Shown in pieces: positions 1-6,580 of a stretch of 31,708 bases of DNA; the stretch's first letter is position 1; every line of letters begins with the position of its first letter. Both the position numbers and the translations under genes were made by a program. Origin of the DNA: UBA2428 sp002343545. Lineage in GTDB: Bacteria > Bdellovibrionota > UBA2428. The stretch spans positions 1 to 31,708 of the forward strand of contig CALFZE010000113.1 in NCBI GenBank assembly GCA_937952285.1. Reading direction: 5' to 3'. The notes under the pieces were generated by a model that saw only the letters and a list, made by a program, of their open reading frames with translations, was not told the DNA's origin and searched no databases.

Positions 1-1
1 C

Positions 2-187
2 CTCCTCGACGACGACACGCTCTTGCCCCACCTTTGGAAACTCTTGGGACAGCCTCGCCTCCAAGCCTTCGTCCATTTTCACGCCCCCCGACGCATCGAA
101 GACGCCGACCAAGCCCGTAAAGAGATCCACGCCGAGGTCCGAGCTCACTTTGAGAAACTCCAAAAACCGCATTCAAAAACAGCATAG
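2..187 (+). CDS. 1-acyl-sn-glycerol-3-phosphate acyltransferase (PlsC-type), C-terminal fragment
   Basis: The visible 61 codons are the C-terminal end of a gene that starts before the window. The segment reads LLDDDTLLPHLWKLLGQPRL and then continues with a strand of the type VHFHAP, followed by a charged helix (ARKEIHAEVRAHFEKL). A (G/D)DDTLLPxLWxLL motif, followed by a V-x-F-x-P strand and a 'R-x-A-R-E-x' helix, is typical of the end of PlsC/LPLAT acyltransferases, which add the second acyl chain during phospholipid synthesis at the inner membrane. The catalytic HxxxxD block would lie upstream and cannot be seen, so the assignment rests on the tail only. It stops at TAG 185-187. Confidence 0.55.
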   Translation, partial: LLDDDTLLPHLWKLLGQPRLQAFVHFHAPRRIEDADQARKEIHAEVRAHFEKLQKPHSKTA

Positions 188-263
188 TCCTGCCCCTCTC
201 GAGCGAAGGCTTTCGCATTTTTTGCATTTTTAAGATGCCCCGAGGGATCTTCGTTTGTGTTCC

Positions 264-291
264 TTGATTCGGTCTAAAAAGCACCGATACT
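264..291 (+). promoter_or_regulatory. candidate sigma70-type promoter of the small leader/sRNA unit
   Basis: TTGATT (264-269) and GATACT (286-291) are separated by 16 nt. The second box keeps the key A2 and T6 of a -10 element. Transcription would start near 298, just before an AGGAG Shine-Dalgarno at 301-305. The surrounding stretch is AT-richer than the coding DNA. Confidence 0.45.
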
Positions 292-311
292 AAGAGAGTT
301 AGGAGATAAGA

Positions 312-356
312 ATGAAAGCGAAGGAATCTATGGCCGGCGGCCACGGCGATATGTAA
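312..356 (+). CDS. 14-residue micropeptide / leader peptide candidate
   Basis: ATG 312 follows AGGAG (301-305) at a spacing of 6 nt and encodes MKAKESMAGGHGDM, ending at TAA 354-356. The putative transcription start near 298 would leave a 5'UTR of roughly 14 nt, the geometry of a leader peptide. The peptide is hydrophilic apart from three Met, with no signal sequence, and contains Gly-Gly-His-Gly. There is no run of identical codons that would point to amino-acid attenuation. The stop codon abuts a strong hairpin. Function unknown; conservation in relatives would be needed to accept it as translated. Confidence 0.35.
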   Translation: MKAKESMAGGHGDM

Positions 357-424
357 CGCGAGTCCCGGCGGCCCCGGGATCGCGGACGTCCTCTCGACGC
401 AGAGGACTCCATTTATCATCGAAC

Positions 425-472
425 GGGAAAGCCCGGGTGAGCGTTTGGCTCTCCCGGGCTTTCCCCTTTTTT
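425..472 (+). terminator. Rho-independent terminator
   Basis: GGGAAAGCCCGGG (425-437) pairs perfectly with 453-465. An inner GAGC/GCTC stem (439-442 with 448-451) closes a GTTTG loop. TTTTTT follows at 467-472. It ends the small unit at 298-472 and sits 47 nt before the next gene. Confidence 0.9.
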
Positions 473-519
473 GCGCTCCGCCCTGGCCTTCGTGAGGCTT
501 CCGGCTATCGTCAAGCGCC

Positions 520-1728
520 ATGCCCACGCTCCCCTCCCCGCGGCTCCCGTTTCGTTCCCGTGGGGGCGTCTTTCTCTTTGGGATCTTCGTTGCTTTGGGC
601 CTGCTCGGGCTCTTTCGGAGCGGCCATTCGGGGCACTACGAGATCTTCGAGTTCGCCGCCCGTGAGCTTTGGGCCGGTCGGAACCCCTACGAGAAGGCTT
701 TCGATTCGGGTTGGTGGTTCTATTCGCCGCTTTGCGGGCTCCTCGTGTTTGGCCCCTTCGCTTGGATGCCGCATTTGACGGGGGTGCTCACATTCGAATT
801 CGTCTCGATCGGTGTTTTCGTGTGGGGCCTCCGACGGACTTTGGATGCGTTCCTCCCGGAGCGGGGTTGGAAAGTCCAGGCGCTCTGGGCGCTCCTCGCT
901 TCCGAGGTTCTCGGGAACATCCTGAACGCACGCCTTGAGCTTCTCATGCTCGGCCTCTTCTTCGCCGCTCTTCCTTCGACCAAACGTCCGAAGGACGCCT
1001 GGATCGCGGACCTCGTTTTCGCCCTCCTCGCGAACTGGAAATTGCAAGTACTCCCCATCGCCGGCCTCTTTTACGCGGGGCTTTGGTTGGAGAAACGCGC
1101 CTGGAAGCCAGGCCTTCGCTTTGGCTCGGCGCTACTCGTTTCGTTCCTCCTTCCCGCCCTCCGCTTCGGCGTCGGCGGACTCGTCGACCTGCACGAGGCG
1201 TGGGGGCGTTCCCTCGATTTCTACGTGCGGACGAATTGGCTCGAGTTCCTGAACGTGTGGAATTTCGCGCGGGCGTGGAGCGGCTTCGAGTTTCCGGGCG
1301 GGCCCCGCGGATGGACCTTGGGGGCGGGTCTTCTCTTCGCGTTGACCCACCTCTTCGCGCTCCGTTGGCGAAGGATCTCGGCGACGAGTCGTGACGGGAT
1401 CTTGCAAGCCGCCGGCCTCGGGGCGCTCTACACGACCTGCTTTTCCCCCCTCGCGCAAAGCGCGGCCTACGTCTTTACGGCCCCGTTGTTGCTCGCTTGG
1501 CTGCGCGCGTTGCCGGGAGATCCGACGGAGGCACGACGGGTCGGCGCGCTTCGCGACGGGATCGCGTTCTGGTTTCTCGTCTCGGGCCTCGGATCGGACC
1601 TCGTTCCTCGCGTCGTGAGGGACTGGGGACGCGATCGGGCCCTCAAGGCGCTCGGGCCGATCTGGCTCGCCGCCGCCTGGCTCCGCCGAAGCCTCAGCCG
1701 AAACGACCCGACACGTACTGACGCGTGA
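520..1728 (+). CDS. GT87-family (DUF2029) polyprenol-phosphate-mannose-dependent glycosyltransferase-like membrane protein
   Basis: This is a 402-residue polytopic membrane protein with about nine or ten hydrophobic segments. After the first membrane span comes a periplasmic loop with the family hallmarks: an acidic patch (HYEIFEFAARELWAG), then R-N-P-Y-E and W-W-F-Y-S-P-L, roughly residues 40-72. GT87 enzymes transfer a sugar from a polyprenyl-phosphate donor on the outer face of the inner membrane; the acceptor here is unknown. The ATG at 520 has no clear Shine-Dalgarno, and TATCGT lies 8 nt upstream, so the mRNA may be nearly leaderless. The alternative is read-through from the leader unit ending at 472. 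The last 35 bp overlap the end of pstB on the other strand. Confidence 0.75.
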   Translation: MPTLPSPRLPFRSRGGVFLFGIFVALGLLGLFRSGHSGHYEIFEFAARELWAGRNPYEKAFDSGWWFYSPLCGLLVFGPFAWMPHLTGVLTFEFVSIGVFVWGLRRTLDAFLPERGWKVQALWALLASEVLGNILNARLELLMLGLFFAALPSTKRPKDAWIADLVFALLANWKLQVLPIAGLFYAGLWLEKRAWKPGLRFGSALLVSFLLPALRFGVGGLVDLHEAWGRSLDFYVRTNWLEFLNVWNFARAWSGFEFPGGPRGWTLGAGLLFALTHLFALRWRRISATSRDGILQAAGLGALYTTCFSPLAQSAAYVFTAPLLLAWLRALPGDPTEARRVGALRDGIAFWFLVSGLGSDLVPRVVRDWGRDRALKALGPIWLAAAWLRRSLSRNDPTRTDA

Positions 1729-2566
1729 GCTCGTGCGACGCCGAATCGAAGACGCGGGCCGTGCGGTCGCACTCGATGAGCTCGCCCATATAGAGAAAGC
1801 CGGTGCGATCCGAGATGCGTCGGGCCTGCGCCATGTTGTGGGTCACGACGATCGTCGTCGTCTCGCCCCGCAGCGACACCATGAGCTCTTCGACCTTGGC
1901 CGTGGAAATGGGATCCAGGGCCGAGGTGGGTTCGTCGAAAAGCAGAATCTCGGGTTCCATGGCCAGGGCGCGGGCGATGCACAGACGCTGCTGCTGCCCG
2001 CCCGAGAGCCGCGTCGCGACCGTATCGAGTCGGTTGGCGACTTCGTCCCAAACGGCGGCGCGCCGGCGCGCCGCCTCGACCCGGTCGCGGACTTCCGTCG
2101 CGTTGCGGATGCCGCGGATGCGCAGGCCGTAGGCGACGTTCTCGAAGATGGACTTGGGGAACGGGTTCGGCTTTTGGAAGACCATGCCGACGCGCAGGCG
2201 CACGTCGATGGGATCGACGTCGGCGTCGAGCAGGTCGACGTTGAAGTCGTCCTTCACCGCCATCTCGATGCGGCCTTCGTAGCGAAGCCCGGGGTAGAGA
2301 TCGTGCATGCGGTTGAAGCAGCGAAGGAGCGTCGTTTTGCCGCAGCCCGAAGGTCCGATGAGCGCGAGGATCTCACCCTGGTGGATGTCGAGCGAGACGT
2401 CGCGCAGGGCGAGGCCCTCGCCGTACCAGAACGAAAGCTTCTCGACCCGCGCCTTCACGGGACGCGCCGGTTGCGCGCGCGGCGCGGGGCCCTTGGCGAG
2501 GGGAGCGGGGCTCGTCGTCGGATCTTTCACCAGTGCACTCGCTTTCTCGAACGGTAACGTAGACAC
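1694..2566 (-). CDS. pstB: phosphate ABC transporter ATP-binding protein PstB
   Basis: This is the cytoplasmic ATPase of the high-affinity phosphate importer. After a roughly 40-residue Ala/Pro-rich N-terminal extension, the fold shows Walker A GPSGCGKTT, the PstB-specific NRMHDLYPG segment, the Q-loop (VGMVFQKPNPFPKSIF), the signature LSGGQQQR, Walker B LLFDEPTSALDP and the switch His in VTHNM. The start used here is GTG 2566 with GGAG 7 nt upstream. That would overlap the end of pstA by 40 bp. GTG 2530, which overlaps the pstA stop as GTGA, is an alternative that shortens the extension. It is last in pstS-pstC-pstA-pstB; no phoU follows. Confidence 0.95.
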   Translation of the reverse strand: MSTLPFEKASALVKDPTTSPAPLAKGPAPRAQPARPVKARVEKLSFWYGEGLALRDVSLDIHQGEILALIGPSGCGKTTLLRCFNRMHDLYPGLRYEGRIEMAVKDDFNVDLLDADVDPIDVRLRVGMVFQKPNPFPKSIFENVAYGLRIRGIRNATEVRDRVEAARRRAAVWDEVANRLDTVATRLSGGQQQRLCIARALAMEPEILLFDEPTSALDPISTAKVEELMVSLRGETTTIVVTHNMAQARRISDRTGFLYMGELIECDRTARVFDSASHELTRQYVSGRFG

Positions 2567-3399
2567 AAGGCGACTCCATTCAGGCTAAGGGTCAAAAGCA
2601 GGAGCAAAACGCCCGCGGCGGCCGCGTTGGCGTGGAAATCTTCCTGGGGGCGCGAGACCCAATTGAACATCTGGATCGGCAGCACGGTGAAGGGATCCAT
2701 CACGGAAGTCGGCAAGAACGTGATGAAGGTGAGCGCCCCCACCGTCACGAGCGGCGCCGTCTCGCCGAGCGCGCGCGACACGGCCACGATGACGCCCGTA
2801 AGGATACCGCCCGTCGAGTAAGGAAGCACGTGGTGCCGGATCGTCTGCCACTTGGAGCCGCCGACCGCGAACGAAGCCTCGCGGATGTAGCCCGGGATCG
2901 CGCGCAGGGACTCGCGCGTGGCCACGACGACGATCGGCAACACGAGGAGCCCCAGCGTAAGGCCCGCCGTCAAGACGCTCTGGCCCAACCCGAAGCGGTA
3001 GACGAAGAGGCCGAGCGCCATGAGTCCGAAGACGATGGAAGGAACGCCGGCCAAGTTCGCCATGGCGACTTCCAGGGAATTCGTCCAAAGGTTCTTCGGC
3101 GCGTCCTCCTCGAGGTAAACGCCCGCGGCGATCCCGATCGGGATCGCGAGCGCCGCCGTGACGAGGATCACGAAGAGGCTCCCCACCCACGCCGCGAGCA
3201 GGCCGGCCTCCGAAGCGAAACGCGAGGGAAACGAAGTCAGGAAGGCCCGGTCGATGCGGGGCAAGCCGTTCGAAGCGAGATCCCCGACAAGCGCGGCCAA
3301 GGCGACGAGGGAAAGGGCCAGGCAAAGCAGGCTCAACGCGAGAAAGGCCCGGTCCCGCCAACGGCGGACGCGCACGGTGAGCGTGGACTCGAAACTCAT
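2527..3399 (-). CDS. pstA: phosphate ABC transporter permease PstA
   Basis: A 290-residue inner-membrane permease with six predicted spans. It has an N-terminal hydrophobic anchor, a periplasmic loop that includes FLTSFPSR, and the PstA-type EAA loop, read as REASFAVGGSKWQTIRHHVL. A-G-V-P-S-I-V-F-G and the A-L-G-E-T-A-P-L segment are also typical of PstA. With PstC it forms the membrane channel for phosphate, driven by PstB and fed by PstS. ATG 3399 begins one base after the pstC stop (TGA 3403-3401), so the two genes are co-translated. Confidence 0.95.
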   Translation of the reverse strand: MSFESTLTVRVRRWRDRAFLALSLLCLALSLVALAALVGDLASNGLPRIDRAFLTSFPSRFASEAGLLAAWVGSLFVILVTAALAIPIGIAAGVYLEEDAPKNLWTNSLEVAMANLAGVPSIVFGLMALGLFVYRFGLGQSVLTAGLTLGLLVLPIVVVATRESLRAIPGYIREASFAVGGSKWQTIRHHVLPYSTGGILTGVIVAVSRALGETAPLVTVGALTFITFLPTSVMDPFTVLPIQMFNWVSRPQEDFHANAAAAGVLLLLLTLSLNGVALCLRYRSRKRVHW

Positions 3400-3400
3400 C

Positions 3401-4291
3401 TCAGTAGGCCTCCCGATAGCGCCGACGCAGAAAGTGCCCGCCGATGTTGAAGGCGAGCGTCACGAAGAAGAGGCTGAGGCCCGCGACGAAAATGGTCTGG
3501 TAACCGATCGAGCCATGCGGCAGGTCGCCGAGCGTGACCTGTACGATGTACGAAGTCACGGTCTGCGCCGGGTCGCGCGGATCCAAGCTCAAGTTCGGTT
3601 GCATGCCGGCGGCGATCGCGACGACCATCGTTTCGCCCACCGCGCGCGACACCGCCAAAACGTAGGCCGATACGAGGCCCGAGAAGGCGGCCGGCACGAC
3701 GACGCGCACCGAAGTCTCGAGGCGGGTGGCGCCCATCGCGTAGCTCGCCTCGCGCAACGCCATCGGCACGGATCGCATGGCGTCCTCGGCCAGCGACGAG
3801 ACGTAGGGCACGATCATGAGCCCCATGACGAGGCCGGCGGACAACATGTTGAAGGCGCCGAGATCCGGGAGGAAGCGCCGAAGCAACGGCGTCACGAAGA
3901 GCAGGGCGAAGTAACCGTAGACGACCGTCGGCACGGCGCTCAGGAGCTCGAGCGCGGGCTTGAGGATCTCGCGGGCGCGCGACGGCGCGTATTCGCTCAG
4001 GTAAATCGCGAGGATCGTGCCGACCGGAACCGAGACCAGGAGCGCGATCGCGGTGATGACGAGCGTGCCGCTCAGGAGGGGGAGAAGCCCGTAGCGGGGC
4101 GCCGCGAAGAGCGGCGCCCATTCCGTACCGAAGAGCGGCGCGACGCCGATCTCGCGAAAAAAGGGGAGCGCCTCCCAAAGGAGCGTGCCCGCGATGCCAA
4201 GGGTTACCGCCACGGCCAAAAACGCGGCGAGCGCGAGGCCCGCCTCGATGAGGCCTTCGAGCCGCAGTCCCTGGCGCCGGCGAAACCTCAC
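3401..4291 (-). CDS. pstC: phosphate ABC transporter permease PstC
   Basis: A 296-residue permease with six membrane spans. PstC hallmarks are the VPVGTILAIYLSEYAP stretch, LELLSAVPTVVYGYFALLF, and the EAA loop (REASYAMGATRLETSVRVVV) followed by SRAVGETMVVAIAAG. It pairs with PstA. The GTG start (4291) overlaps the pstS stop codon in a GTGA (4288-4291), a classic coupling arrangement. Transcription is from the pstS promoter. Confidence 0.95.
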   Translation of the reverse strand: MRFRRRQGLRLEGLIEAGLALAAFLAVAVTLGIAGTLLWEALPFFREIGVAPLFGTEWAPLFAAPRYGLLPLLSGTLVITAIALLVSVPVGTILAIYLSEYAPSRAREILKPALELLSAVPTVVYGYFALLFVTPLLRRFLPDLGAFNMLSAGLVMGLMIVPYVSSLAEDAMRSVPMALREASYAMGATRLETSVRVVVPAAFSGLVSAYVLAVSRAVGETMVVAIAAGMQPNLSLDPRDPAQTVTSYIVQVTLGDLPHGSIGYQTIFVAGLSLFFVTLAFNIGGHFLRRRYREAY

Positions 4292-5322
4292 TTCTTGGCC
4301 TCGAGGCGGGCCTCGCGCTTAAGAAGTTCCTCGATCTTGAGGCCGACCTCGGGCACCCCGCCGAACACCGTGCCGCTCCGGAGCGACGCGAAGTGGGACG
4401 CCGCGAGCGAGTAGGCCCGCTCGGGGAGCGCGACGTACCCGATCTGCCGCGCGAGCTTGGCGACGTTCGCGAGGTAGAAATCGATGAAGGCCTTCACTTC
4501 CGGCTTCGCGGCGGCGGCGACGCTCACGTAAAGGAAGATGGGACGCGAGAGCGGGGCGTAGCGGCCGTTCTCCACGCTCTCGGGCGAAGGGGCCACGCCG
4601 TTGACCTTGAGCGCCTTGAGCTTGCTTTGGTTGTGCTCGTAATAGGCGTAGGGGAGGAATCCGAGCGCGTTACGATCGTTCGCGATGCCCTGAACGAGCA
4701 CGTTGTCGTCTTCGCTCGCGGTGAAATCGCTACGGCTCGACTTGGCCTTGCCCGTGACGGCTTCGGTGAAATAGTCGAAAGTCCCGGAATCGGCGCCCGC
4801 GCCGTAGAGCTTGAGCGGAGCGTCCGGCCAAGCGTCCCGCACCTGCTTCCACTTGAGGACCTTGCCTTGGGCCTCGGGCGCCCAGATCTGCTTGAGCTCT
4901 CCGATCGTGATCTCGCTCAACGCGGCGTTCGAAGCGCTCACCACCACGGTCAACGCGTCGAAGGCGACCGGCAACTCGACGTAAGCGACGCCCACCGCCC
5001 GGCAATCTTCCATTTCTTTGGCGAGAATGGGGCGCGAAGCGTCCTGGACGTCGATCTCGCCGCGACAGAATTTCTTGAAGCCCCCGCCCGTTCCCGAAAT
5101 ACCGACCGTGACCTCGACCGGATAAGCGAGACCCGCCTTCGCGGCGGCCCCGGCTTTCTTGAACTCTTCGGCGACGGCCTCCGTCACGGGATAGACCGTG
5201 CTCGATCCGTCCACTCGAACGATCTTGCGACCCTCGGAAGGAGCTCCCTTTTGAGCCCGCTCACAGGCCGACAAGACTAAGGCCGTGAAAAACCCGAGTG
5301 CGTAAAGGGAATGGGCCTTCAA
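4288..5322 (-). CDS. pstS: phosphate-binding protein PstS (lipoprotein)
   Basis: A 344-residue periplasmic binding protein. The N-terminus (MKAHSLYALGFFTALVLSAC) ends in the lipobox LSAC, so it should be lipid-anchored at Cys20. Phosphate-binding segments are present: VDGSSTVYPVTEAVAEEF, SGTGGGFKKFCRGEIDVQDA and, further on, YGAGADSGTFDYFTEAV. The start is TTG 5322, chosen because GAGGAGG lies 8 nt upstream and no in-frame ATG fits better. It is the first gene of the operon; a Pho-box-like repeat lies about 80 bp upstream, which predicts induction by phosphate starvation. Confidence 0.95.
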   Translation of the reverse strand: MKAHSLYALGFFTALVLSACERAQKGAPSEGRKIVRVDGSSTVYPVTEAVAEEFKKAGAAAKAGLAYPVEVTVGISGTGGGFKKFCRGEIDVQDASRPILAKEMEDCRAVGVAYVELPVAFDALTVVVSASNAALSEITIGELKQIWAPEAQGKVLKWKQVRDAWPDAPLKLYGAGADSGTFDYFTEAVTGKAKSSRSDFTASEDDNVLVQGIANDRNALGFLPYAYYEHNQSKLKALKVNGVAPSPESVENGRYAPLSRPIFLYVSVAAAAKPEVKAFIDFYLANVAKLARQIGYVALPERAYSLAASHFASLRSGTVFGGVPEVGLKIEELLKREARLEAKK

Positions 5323-5401
5323 AAGAAAAACCTCCTCGGGAAGAAAACTCCCAAGGAGTTCATAGGGTCGTCCCCACTCAAAGACCCGTCAGGCTTAAGC
5401 C

Positions 5402-5424
5402 ACAATTGTCAGAAAAGCGTCAGG
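5402..5424 (-). promoter_or_regulatory. Pho-box-like PhoB operator upstream of pstS
   Basis: Read on the minus strand, CTGACGC-TTTT-CTGACAA-TTGT-GG shows two 7-bp direct repeats with 4-bp spacers, the 11-bp period of PhoB sites (consensus CTGTCAT-N4-CTGTCA). A third CTGAC lies at 5392-5388. The orientation points to pstS. The core is also 53-75 bp upstream of the divergent gene at 5477. No phoB/phoR lies in the window, so the regulator is inferred. Confidence 0.6.
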
Positions 5425-5464
5425 AAGGCTGGCAATTCCCATTCGCCGCCCCCTGAACGGAGGC

Positions 5465-5470
5465 TAAACT
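5465..5470 (+). promoter_or_regulatory. -10 box of a probable leaderless transcript
   Basis: TAAACT ends 6 nt before ATG 5477, so the expected start site falls on the initiation codon. There is no Shine-Dalgarno. The -35 region (TTCGCC, 5442-5447) is weak. Confidence 0.5.
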
Positions 5471-5476
5471 TATTGG

Positions 5477-6517
5477 ATGCGGTATTTCCCCCTGCGTTTG
5501 ATCGCCGGCTTTTTCGTTCTCACCGGCCTCCCATTCAGCGGGCACGGTGCCGAGGCCCCTTCTCCCACTCTCACTTGCCCGGAAATCCTGGGGGCCTTAA
5601 CCCAAAGCGACGGCGCGGCCACCGCCATCGCGCAACGCTATCACTCGCTGCGCGGAAAGAGCCAAGGCTACGACCCTCAAACTCTCAGCCTCTGGAACGC
5701 GACCCGTGATCGCCACGGGTTCCTTTTCGGTAGAATCGACGGGGACGCCGAGCAAGACCTTGTCTTTTTCATGAGCGTTGGCGACCTCGAAAGATCGGCC
5801 TTCGACGCTGACTTTGCGCAAGCCTTGGCGAAAGAAGCCGACCAGCCCGGCCGGCCGATTTCGGCCAAGATCTTAAGCCGTAATTCCAAGTTGCTGCTCA
5901 CCGCGCACTTCTTGGAATCCATCCCCGCGGGGTCAAAATTTTTAAGCGAAGACCAATTTCGGGCCATCGCGCGACTGGAGGATATCGAGATAAAGACGAT
6001 TCCCCGCAGCTTTCGCTTGGATTCTCGCCCCCCCGACGCAATCATGGCCGATCAAGGCCTTCTCCCGAACCCCCAAAAGAAACTTGGTTCCTTTCTTGAA
6101 CATAGCGACCCCCGCAGCCCGGGCCGACGCTTTGTCTCGCTTTCTACGAAAGAAGGAAATGACTTCAACTTACTCATCGGTCCCATTCTTTTTAACGCCC
6201 GCCCGCTGGCAAAGGAGCGCTTGCACCCTGCGCTCTTAGCGAAGGCGGAAGAACGGGTTTTCAAACATGAAATGAGGCTACTCGAGACTTTCGAGTACCA
6301 AGTCCTGAATCAAGCGGCCGCCTTACCCCTGGCCGAAGCCTCCGTCGCCGGAGAGGCCGAGGTCATCGTTTCCCACGTTAGCGCCAGCCATATCTCGGCT
6401 TCTCGCCGGGTCCAGTACGTCGTCGACATTGCGCCGAATCCGACGGGGGGAGCTTCGTTTCTGGAACTCGTCGGAGCTCACTATGACGATTGGCAACCCA
6501 TGCCCCACCCTAAATAA
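5477..6517 (+). CDS. secreted protein with a cholera/heat-labile enterotoxin A-like ADP-ribosyltransferase domain
   Basis: 346 residues with an N-terminal signal peptide (cleavage likely after GHGA, about residue 25). The first 170 residues are not recognised. Residues 179-200 read FRLDSRPPDAIMADQGLLPN, closely matching YRADSRPPDEI..GGLMP of cholera toxin A and LT-A; Arg180 aligns with the NAD-binding Arg7. Next come His209 (FLEHS, compare the LYDHA histidine) and FVSLST (219-224, compare YVSTS). After an insertion of some 80 residues, VQYVVDIAPN (312-321) matches the YIYVIATAPN strand, and VGAHYDDW matches LGAYSPHPDE. The protein then stops, so the catalytic Glu-x-Glu loop is missing or replaced by Asp337-Asp338. 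It looks leaderless and shares its upstream region with pstS. A/T-ending codons are more frequent than in its neighbours, which suggests transfer. Confidence 0.6.
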   Translation: MRYFPLRLIAGFFVLTGLPFSGHGAEAPSPTLTCPEILGALTQSDGAATAIAQRYHSLRGKSQGYDPQTLSLWNATRDRHGFLFGRIDGDAEQDLVFFMSVGDLERSAFDADFAQALAKEADQPGRPISAKILSRNSKLLLTAHFLESIPAGSKFLSEDQFRAIARLEDIEIKTIPRSFRLDSRPPDAIMADQGLLPNPQKKLGSFLEHSDPRSPGRRFVSLSTKEGNDFNLLIGPILFNARPLAKERLHPALLAKAEERVFKHEMRLLETFEYQVLNQAAALPLAEASVAGEAEVIVSHVSASHISASRRVQYVVDIAPNPTGGASFLELVGAHYDDWQPMPHPK

Positions 6518-6521
6518 TCGA

Positions 6522-6562
6522 GCCCCCGAACGGACACCTCGAAAAGGCATCTGGTCGGGGGC
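6522..6562. terminator. inverted repeat between convergent genes, possible bidirectional terminator
   Basis: GCCCCCGA (6522-6529) pairs perfectly with TCGGGGGC (6555-6562), with an inner CCT/AGG pairing. It lies between the stop codons of the toxin-like gene and the porin-like gene. There is no T-tract on either side, so termination is plausible but not proven. Confidence 0.45.
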
Positions 6563-6580
6563 GTTCGCCTAGGCAATGAC

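Larger units (their letters stand above)
298..472 (+). ncRNA. candidate leader RNA or small RNA with three tandem hairpins
   Basis: A compact unit lies between the acyltransferase tail and the glycosyltransferase. After a promoter-like sequence come a 14-codon ORF, then hairpin 1 (357-361 plus 363-368 pairing with 374-384, one bulged G), hairpin 2 (388-394 pairing with 401-407, six-base loop), and a terminator hairpin (425-465) followed by six T. Hairpin 1 begins on the base after the ORF stop codon. The transcript would be about 175 nt. It could be a free-standing sRNA encoding a micropeptide, or an attenuator leader for the glycosyltransferase gene at 520. I do not recognise an Rfam family in it. 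Confidence 0.4.

Noticed and set aside
3158..4414. Long plus-strand open frame of 418 codons over pstC/pstA
   Set aside because: It is antisense to clear PstC and PstA coding sequence, its product is an Arg/Glu/His-rich string with no fold, and open antisense frames are expected at this GC content.
6481..6580. Possible frameshift restoring a Glu-x-Glu loop to the toxin-like protein
   Set aside because: The other two frames after 6466 give no E-x-E followed by a GGI-like turn, and two stops (TAA TAA-like) close the gene.
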